A stretch of DNA of 25,996 bases, from positions 1 through 25,996 of the forward strand of contig JADNYV010000477.1 of NCBI GenBank assembly GCA_015501055.1. Direction: 5' to 3'. The notes beneath the pieces were generated by a model, which saw nothing but the letters and a program-made list of their open reading frames with translations, did not search any database and was not told where the DNA came from. Made by a program: the position numbers and the translations under genes. Below, one piece after another: positions 19,301-25,996 of this stretch; position 1 is the first letter of the stretch; the number at the start of each line of letters is the position of its first letter. This DNA is from Mucidula mucida (taxonomy: Eukaryota; Basidiomycota; Agaricomycetes; Agaricales; Physalacriaceae).

Positions 19301-22194
19301 ATGACCACAAGTAAGCACCTTTCGCATATGCTTTTCTAGTCTCCTTCTTATTGCTACCAGTACGACGAGGAAGAGTAAGGATTGTGCGTATCCACCTGTT
19401 TCCAGGCCGACTTGGCGCTTATCTCTATCACGTCGCTCAAAGGCTACACCACGCAGAGTCAGTATTCACTTTCTAGGCGTACCTCCAATTTCACCGTTTC
19501 ACTCAGCATGGCCCCGAATTTTCCGCACAGCAGACGTGGACAGACCTCTCTCATAACATCAAGGAGATCCAGAACCACAACGCAGCGAATCTCTCGTTTG
19601 AGGAGAACCATCGCTTCGCGTACAATATGGTTTTATATCGCCATGGAGAGACGCTGTACAAAGGAGTCAAAGCTCTAGTATCGGAGAATCTCGAGAAGCT
19701 GTCGAGAGAGCAGGTCACCCCAGTCTTTCCATCTGGAAGCAAGGATCCGCCGCAGAAGAGTGTCGAGGCCGAAATGTTGTTGAAGGCGTTGAGGAGTATC
19801 TGGGACGACCACCAAAGCAGCATGGTGAAGCTCGGTCAAATACTCAAGTATATGGTTCGTCTGTTTTCGTCTGCGATTCTGACTCCCTCCATTCATGCCG
19901 TACACAGGATCGTGTCTTTACAAAAGCCGCCGAGGTGCCCGAGACCTGGGACATGGGACTTCGTCTTTTCGTCGAGCTGATCTTCCGCCCTCCAATTAAG
20001 GACCACCTCATCAACGCCATCCTCAATCAGATTGAATACGAACGCGACGGTTACGATATCAATCGGTCGGCCGTCAAGGGATCTGTGGACGTGTTTATCA
20101 GCTTGCACAACCAGATTGGTGGCCCCACCATATATAAGGAGGATCTAGAACCCGCTATTCTCAAGGAAAGCAGATCGTTCTATGAGTCTACAGGACATAA
20201 ACTTCTTTCTACTTGTGATGCACCCGACTACCTTCGGAGGGTATGGCACCACTACCTATGTCCTTGTCTTCTGAGCTAACATGTTTCCCCCAAGGTAGAA
20301 TCGGCCTTTGAAGCCGAAGAATCGCGCGCTCATCATTATCTCTCATCCCAGACCGCCCTTCCCCTTCGCCAAATTCTCGAGGACTATCTCCTCACCGCGC
20401 ATCTCGGGACAGTCATAAAGCTAGAGAACTCGGGGTTGGACGTGATGATTGATATGGACAGGATTGATGATCTATCAAGGTTGTATCGGTTGTACTCGAT
20501 GGTAGCGAAGGGCATCCCGTGTCTGCGGCGCGCGCTGAAGGATTCGATTGTTCGGCGAGGGCATGAAATCAACCAGAGTTCCTTAAGCATGGAAAATGAT
20601 GATGCGATGGGCGATAAAAAGGGGAAAGGGAAAGCGGCTCCTGCGGCTCAGATGACTCTAGCGCTAGCTCTCAAGTGGGTACAGGACGTGCTGGAGCTCA
20701 AGGACAGGTTCGATAGCATCTGGTCAAAAGCGTTCAACTGTGACCGCGAACTCGAGAGTGGTCTCAACGAGGTTTGTTTGGGACTACTACCTTCATCACA
20801 AGGCTGACGATCATCGGCTAGGCATTTGGTGATTTTGTGAATCTGAACAGCCAGTGTTCAGAGTTCATTTCTCTCTCAATCGATGATAACCTTAAACGAG
20901 GTCTCAAAGGAGTGGGTGTAGATTTCTAATGTTTCTTTGCTCTAACCGAGTCGCGCAGAAAACCGATCTAGAGATTGAGTCGGTCCTTGACAAGACGATC
21001 ACCGTCTTTCGCTTCCTTGGCGAGAAGGATGTTTTCGAGCGGTACTACAAAACGCATCTCGCCAAGCGTCTCTTGTTGTCCCGTTCTGTTTCGGATGACG
21101 CAGAGCGAGGCATGCTGGCTAAGTTGAAAGTCGAGTGTGGCTACCAGTTCACACAGAAACTGGAGGGCATGTTCAACGACATGAAATTATCCAACGATAC
21201 CATGGACGCGTTTAGGACGCATCTTGAGAAGCCTGGAGTGGATGTATGTTTAGCAGCCGTTTTTCTACTCTCGTACTCACCTTCCTTGTCAGCCTGCAGA
21301 AATTGAACTATCCGTGATCGTGATGACTTCGACGTTCTGGCCTACATCACATCCCTCGTCTGAATGCACAATACCCCCGTTGATGGCGAAGACGTGTAAA
21401 CAGTTCGAGCAATTTTACTTATCACGACATTCGGGACGACGCTTGACGTGGCAGTATTCGCTTGGAAACGCCGATGTTCGTGTCGCCTTCAAGGCGAGGA
21501 AGCACGACCTCAATGTGTCCACGTTTGCATTGATTGTTCTATTGCTCTTTGAAAATGTACCGGACGATCAGTTCTTGACTTATGATGTATGTTGAATCTG
21601 CTTTGACCGTCGGGCATCTAACATTCTTTGCAGGAAATACAACAGTCAACAGGAATCGAGACCGTCGAGTTGAAGCGACATCTACAGTCTCTGGCATGTG
21701 CAAAATTCAAAATTTTGAAGAAGCATCCGCCTGGGCGGGATGTCGATCAGAGTGACTCTTTTTCGTTCAACGCGGATTTCACTGCGTCATTGCAGAAGAT
21801 CAAGATCAGTACCATCTCGTCCAAGGTGGAGAGCTCAGGCGAACGGAAGGAGACGCGAGACCGGATTGACGAGGAGCGGAAGCATCAGACTGATGTGAGT
21901 GTTCTAATCTCTATTGCCTTGATTCGTTTGGTACTGAGATAGACGACTAGGCTTGTATCGTGCGCGTTATGAAGGCGAGGAAGCATATGACGCACAACGA
22001 GCTTGTGAATGAGGTTATACCGTTGTTGTCGCAGCGTTTCAAGGCGAACGCTCTGGATATCAAGAAGCGGATCGAAGGGCTGATTGAGGTATGCTTCTCG
22101 CACTCTAAGGTCTCCAAATCCTGAAAAATAAACTTTGTAGCGGGAGTATCTGGAGCGCTGTGAGGACAGGAAGTCGTACAACTACCTTGCCTAG
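19301..22194 (+). CDS. CUL3: Cullin-3, scaffold of CRL3 ubiquitin ligases
   Basis: Scaffold that joins BTB-domain substrate adaptors to the RING protein Rbx1. Most exons are firm: 19908-20240, 20295-20771, 20822-20911, 20959-21243, 21293-21586, 21634-21894, 21951-22088 and 22141-22194, all phase 0. The preceding exon ends at 19854. Its 5' boundary is either 19477 or 19507, and exons 19301-19310 and 19361-19383 (MTTIRRGRVRI) precede it. The first intron is 50 bases and the next would be 93 or 123. Total 770 or 780 aa. Motifs: [36 protein letters not shown] (N-terminal cullin repeat), [40 protein letters not shown] and [20 protein letters not shown]. The neddylation site is IVRVMKARK (Lys715 or 725) and the end is the family's [17 protein letters not shown]. 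Only the 5' end is uncertain. Confidence 0.93.
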
Positions 22195-22454
22195 GATTTC
22201 TGATCGCACGCCATTTTGCTTGGACACTACCATACACACACCCACTCGCACATCTGTATCAACATTATGTATTCATTGTATCTGGCACACTACATACCGT
22301 CGGCCGCTTAGTTCGTCTACTTTGTAGTAGTAGTTCTGCGTTTTCCTCGCTCGCGACTTTTCTTCGGCCGCCATCAGTATCGCCGCACGATTTCTCTAAG
22401 ACTCAACAGAAGTCACTTCACTGCACAGAGTGGCACAGAACAAGGGGAAGACGA
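22195..22454. other. Convergent intergenic region, cullin-3 and unknown gene
   Basis: Both genes terminate here. T-rich and CA-rich sequence follows the cullin stop (ACACACACCCACTCGCACATC). Nothing else recognised. Confidence 0.4.
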
Positions 22455-23645
22455 TTACAATAAATTTTCCGGAAAAGTCCGGTAGAGGTGACATAGGTCA
22501 TTTGAAGTACGAACATGACGCCCAGCAGCTTTGGATTCCTTCTTCTCATGAAGTGCTGATCTTTTCATATCTATAACATTCTGGATTGGCTCCAGTAGCT
22601 GTGTGCGGATGCGACCCCCTTCAAGTGTTGATGATTCCCTTTCATGACAGAGAAATAAGGGAGTGAGGGTACGTGCGCCAGCCGTAGTGACAGTCTCCAC
22701 GAAACGGGTAACATCTGCAAGACCTGCAAGGTAAACATTAATTCTCCAAGACATTGAAGACGGTGGGAATACATACTAGGAGCATAATCTTTGCCTAGCG
22801 TTGTATTCCTGATAAGGAGAGCGTGAAGATGGTTGAACTCCCCGACATGCTCCTCTGACGTCCATTCAGCAACCAAGAACCCTCCGATAATGGTTTCTAG
22901 AAATGCCTCGTCCGCACTGCCTGAAAAGCGCACACGCACAGCCTCATCAGAGACCAGTGTAAATCGACGTCCAAAGACATGTTTTGCAATGAGGTGCATC
23001 TGTTTGTGGAATACAACGACAAGAGTAGCGAAGCGGAAGAATGGAACCGGGAGATGATACTCTTCGGGATTCAAGGTCTACGCCAGGCGCATATCAGCTA
23101 GTACTATTAGGGAGGAGCTAGAGAGCGAAACTAACCTCACAAGACGCCAAGCGCGCTAGCTCATAGAGAACATTCAAATTGAAATCAGTAGCACACCACT
23201 GCCTGGAAATCCAACTCCAGCGCGAATTGGTGGGAAAGGGAGACACGACGAGATTGAGATGTTGACGACACCCAAGCCAGTGCTGCCAGGAGTCAGGTCC
23301 GTTCTGTGGAAACTGTGTGTCTTCTGGAAAGTTTATCTGCTGGTAGCGCCTGATGAATGCGTCGACGGCAGTTTCCAGGCTGCTTCCCCTTCCGGAGACT
23401 TGCATTGCTCGGATACCGCCGAGAGCAATGTCGACAGAGGGCTGTAGATGGACGGGAACGGCGACACGGTCGCGGTTGCCTTTTGGTTCTGGGAGTACGG
23501 CGAAGACGTGGATATGTCTGGTCGAGAGGATGGGAGGGAGAACGAGTTTGAATACAGGGAGCTGTTGAAGATAGTCGTAGATATCCAGTATATAGTCGCT
23601 CCAGCTGACTGGGCTGGCGAAGAAGGAAGCAACAAAGGCGAACAT
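22455..23645 (-). CDS. Unknown protein, three exons, 359 aa
   Basis: Exons 23645-23136, 23077-22777 and 22723-22455, with introns of 58 and 53 bases and consistent phases. The ATG at 23645 begins MFAFVASFFASPVSWSDYIL, hydrophobic but followed directly by globular-looking sequence (DIYDYLQQLPVFKLVLPPIL, STRHIHVFAVLPEPKGNRDR). Exon 1 also holds VDAFIRRYQQINFPEDTQ and SWQHWLGCRQHLNLVVSPFP. Exon 2 has long hydrophobic and mixed segments (FFRFATLVVVFHKQMHLIAK, FLETIIGGFLVAEWTSEEHV). Exon 3 is more polar and ends HLYRTFPENLL. Residue use is typical of a folded intracellular protein. I do not recognise the family and assign no function. Convergent with cullin-3, with 260 bases between stops. Confidence 0.65.
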
Positions 23646-23910
23646 GGTGGATGATAGTTTGTGTTCAACCTGGTTTCTCCGTGTCTCCGATGTGTCTCAC
23701 TCGCGGCTTTTCTTGCCGAGCACGAGACTGCGAGCCTCAAGAATGTCCACATTTCCTGCGCTGATAGTATATGCAAGGTGAATATTGTAGAGGACCAATA
23801 GAGGACGCGAGACTGGGTACCTGTCCCAATTCCGCCCCTAAACGCGTAAGGACCTACAACTCAGCTAAATTCTTCAGCATCTTCTTCCTAAACCCTACTC
23901 TTTCCCATGT
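23646..23910. other. Intergenic: promoter of the 22455-23645 gene
   Basis: Lies between two minus-strand genes. It should carry the promoter and leader of the three-exon unknown gene and the 3' end of the cupredoxin-like gene. No element was identified with confidence. Confidence 0.4.
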
Positions 23911-24649
23911 TCACATCACTGACAGTACACCAAAGGAGATACCCAAAGCTACAGCGAATGCACGAATGCCATTCATACTTGCGCCATCGGTATCGGACGT
24001 TCCTGTCGTGGAGGGTTCTGCGCCAGCCGAGGTCGCACTGCCGGACGTTCCCCCTTCAGAGCCTAGTGCATTGGCCACAAACTCGTCCGCTGTCTCTTCC
24101 GAAGTCGGATTGACAGCGAGCACGGCGCCTTGATCACAGGCATCGCTCTCCTGGTCAAAGAACCTAGTCTCGCTAAATAACGTTTCGATTTCAGAATATG
24201 AGAGTCGCACCATAGAGAATCGGTGCTGTTCACTTTCACGTTGACTGTGGGAAGTCCAGGAGCGTCGACTTCAAAGTGAGTTGATACAGAGACGACGCCG
24301 CTCTCGAAGCCGTTGCTGGGTGTGCATGGGTTCCTGAAGGAAGATGCTGAGAATGACATGGTCAGAACATGCTTTTAGCACGTGTCAGTCGACGCTGCGC
24401 ACCAACGACATTGTGAGCGCCACTTTGGAATACAAAGACAAGGGTGTCGCCAGTTCTGGGCGCAATCACCGACGGGTCGAAACCTGCGCCCTTCCCTCTG
24501 ATCGTGGATCGAATGAATGTCAACTGGCAAGATCAAGAGATCACTTACCCAGTGGTTTCATTCTTACCCACTGCAATGTTGATAGAAGCAGCCTGCACAA
24601 GGGAATTGAAAAGAGGAATATACAACAAAGCACGCCCGTAATAGATCAT
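23911..24649 (-). CDS. Cupredoxin-like secreted protein with GPI-anchor signal
   Basis: Four exons: 24649-24549, 24497-24403, 24346-24211 and 24163-23911, with introns of 51, 56 and 47 bases, giving 194 aa. The N terminus MIYYGRALLYIPLFNSLVQA acts as a signal peptide. The mature part begins ASINIAVGKNETTGGKGAGF and shows the cupredoxin-like pattern of fungal extracellular Ser-rich proteins: FDPSVIAPRTGDTLVFVFQS, GAHNVVASSFRNPCTPSNGF, STDSLWFFDQESDACDQGAV and LAVNPTSEE. The typical copper ligands are incomplete, so metal binding is doubtful. The C terminus has a Ser/Thr/Gly linker (EGGTSGSATSAGAEPSTTGT), then a small-residue site and a hydrophobic tail (IRAFAVALGISFGVLSVM), as expected for GPI attachment. 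Cell-wall or surface location is inferred. Confidence 0.82.
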
Positions 24650-24856
24650 GATAGATAGTCGTTAGAATGAAGAGGATCACGATACCAGCTCGTACATATA
24701 TGCATTCGCCAGTCTCCCTTCACATGCGCTCAATCATCGCCGCATCCGCGACCCATGCAGACCTTTTTCAATTAGACCCTCACTCTACGCATGGGCTCTA
24801 TCGCGTACTGAAGTATCGCCATTCAATCCAAATCCTAAAAGGAGATGATGGCATGG
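24650..24856. other. Promoter region of the cupredoxin-like gene
   Basis: 207 bases between the Pus3 stop and the start of the cupredoxin-like gene on the same strand. No TATA box is clear at the expected distance. Confidence 0.4.
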
Positions 24857-25996
24857 TCACTCATCGCCTCCTCCATCATCGTCATCCTCGTCCTCCGCTT
24901 CGCCATTCTTTCTCCCCTCACGCCTCTTTCCCTTTCCCGTCCTCCAGCGCTCATTAATGGTTTCCACATTGTCGTTTCGTCGCCGCAGCATTAATGGAAC
25001 GTACTGTGCAACCCTTCTAGTAGCTCCTCCCCCATACAGAATATCGACCCCGTTGTCGGCGGACCATCTGACGCCAAGCGGCTTATCGCGTCTCAGCCCA
25101 ACATCCCTAGACATATGCCCCATCTCCTCCGCTTTGAGAAGGAAATGCTTATTTAACACCGTGAATATCCGAGAGCGCTCGTGGATTTCCTGCAGATGCT
25201 GATGCACGCCGCGTCCTTGGCCCCTCTGAACCTCGCCTTCCACTGGACCGGTATGCCATGTGACATCGCCATCGTTGTACCCGCATTCCCAAAGGACCAA
25301 AGGCAATGCATCTGCCATCTGGTATTCGGGTTTCTGGTCTAGAGTATCGAACTCTCCCGGTTCTGCACCCTCGGTCACGTTCAACAGCTGGAGAACAATG
25401 TCCGGAGACTCGAGGTCTCGCCCGACCATCAACAGGATGGCCATGATGCACCGCACTTGGTGATACAAGAACGCGCTCCCGGTGAGATTCAAGACGTACA
25501 TGCCCTTCTCGCCCTCCACCTCAACGATATCCGCAGTGAGGATCCGGCGGTTAAACGCTGTCAGTTGCTTTTGTGCGTCGATCTTGCACAGATTTCGGAA
25601 ATCGTGTAGGCCGACAAGATAGGATGCGGCCTGGCGCATGAGGGAGATGTCGAGGTTGAGAGAGGAGAAAAAGTACTTGTAATGTCGGTACGCGCAGCTG
25701 TAGCGGGCGGAGAAATCGGGTTCGACTGGAGACCACGCGAGGACGCGGATGGTTGGAGGCAGCAGACGATTTAGGACACCAGTGTAGTCGTGCTCTTGTA
25801 CGCTTTTTGACGCTGTGAGAGACGTGTTTGATGCTCCATCGAACAGTCCAACCATGTCGTCCTCCTCCTCCGTGGGTAACTCGATAGGCGCAGGCTCGTC
25901 CTGTTTTTCCACCAAAGCGGTTCGGACATAAAGTGATATCACTTGCCCTGCAGCACTGACCCCGCTGTCGGTCCTCCCACACTTTTCCCAGCCACA
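24857..25996 (-). CDS. DEG1: tRNA pseudouridine(38/39) synthase, partial (N terminus outside window)
   Basis: TruA-family enzyme that makes pseudouridine at positions 38 and 39 of the tRNA anticodon arm. 380 codons are seen without an intron, open to the window edge, with TAA at 24857-24859. The first visible residues, CGWEKCGRTDSGVSAAGQVI, contain the catalytic Asp in GRTDSGVSA. Further family features are DFSARYSCAYRHYKYFF, LVGLHDFRNLCKID, LTGSAFLYHQVRCIMAILLM and VLWECGY, which favour Pus3/Deg1 over Pus1. The C-terminal end is charged and low-complexity (EAEDEDDDDGGGDE). The N-terminal region, including the start, is missing. Confidence 0.9.
   Translation of the reverse strand, partial: CGWEKCGRTDSGVSAAGQVISLYVRTALVEKQDEPAPIELPTEEEDDMVGLFDGASNTSLTASKSVQEHDYTGVLNRLLPPTIRVLAWSPVEPDFSARYSCAYRHYKYFFSSLNLDISLMRQAASYLVGLHDFRNLCKIDAQKQLTAFNRRILTADIVEVEGEKGMYVLNLTGSAFLYHQVRCIMAILLMVGRDLESPDIVLQLLNVTEGAEPGEFDTLDQKPEYQMADALPLVLWECGYNDGDVTWHTGPVEGEVQRGQGRGVHQHLQEIHERSRIFTVLNKHFLLKAEEMGHMSRDVGLRRDKPLGVRWSADNGVDILYGGGATRRVAQYVPLMLRRRNDNVETINERWRTGKGKRREGRKNGEAEDEDDDDGGGDE

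Overview
The window reads as nuclear DNA of a filamentous fungus, most likely an agaricomycete basidiomycete. Genes are compact and intron-rich. Nearly every intron is 46-58 bases long, with GTNNGT-like donors and CAG/TAG acceptors. Products are typical of mushroom-forming fungi: an ENA-type sodium/potassium P-type ATPase, an extracellular intradiol dioxygenase, a phi-like glutathione S-transferase relic, a GPI-anchored cupredoxin-like protein and a Gln-rich secreted protein. All exon structures were built by hand from splice consensus, frame continuity and remembered family motifs. No alignment or database search was run.

Layout. 1-300 is the 3' end of a probable tyrosyl-tRNA synthetase gene (+). 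598-1298 is a secreted protein with a damaged C terminus (-). 1299-3186 holds no recognisable gene, only small hairpins and repeats. 3187-7231 is an apparently intact 17-exon ENA-type ATPase (+). 7555-8366 is a broken GST gene (+). 8432-9645 is a proline-rich unknown with an in-frame TAG (-). 10170-11782 is an ER-lumenal DnaJ (Scj1-like, 11 exons, HDEL ending, -). It shares a 111-base divergent promoter region with mitochondrial ribosomal protein uS7m at 11894-12632 (+). 12981-14693 is an unknown HExxH zincin-like protein, also with an in-frame TAG (-). About 15120-16956 is a gene graveyard. It contains a decayed second ENA-like ATPase, a copy of the 3' end of the uS7m gene with its intron and flank, and a 364-base insert in that copy carrying an unknown coding-like fragment. 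17093-18564 is an extracellular intradiol dioxygenase (+) with one GC-AG intron. 18824-19090 is a possible small gene. 19301-22194 is cullin-3 (+). 22455-23645 is an unknown three-exon protein (-). 23911-24649 is the cupredoxin-like GPI protein (-). 24857-25996 is the C-terminal part of tRNA pseudouridine synthase Pus3/Deg1 (-), cut by the window edge.

The genes do not form a pathway or cluster. Housekeeping functions (tRNA charging and modification, mitochondrial translation, ER folding, ubiquitin ligase scaffold) sit next to stress, transport and secreted functions. I saw no convincing new multi-gene system. The signals most worth follow-up are the composite pseudogene block at 15.1-17.0 kb, the two otherwise well-formed genes each interrupted by one in-frame TAG, and the unknown zincin-like family.
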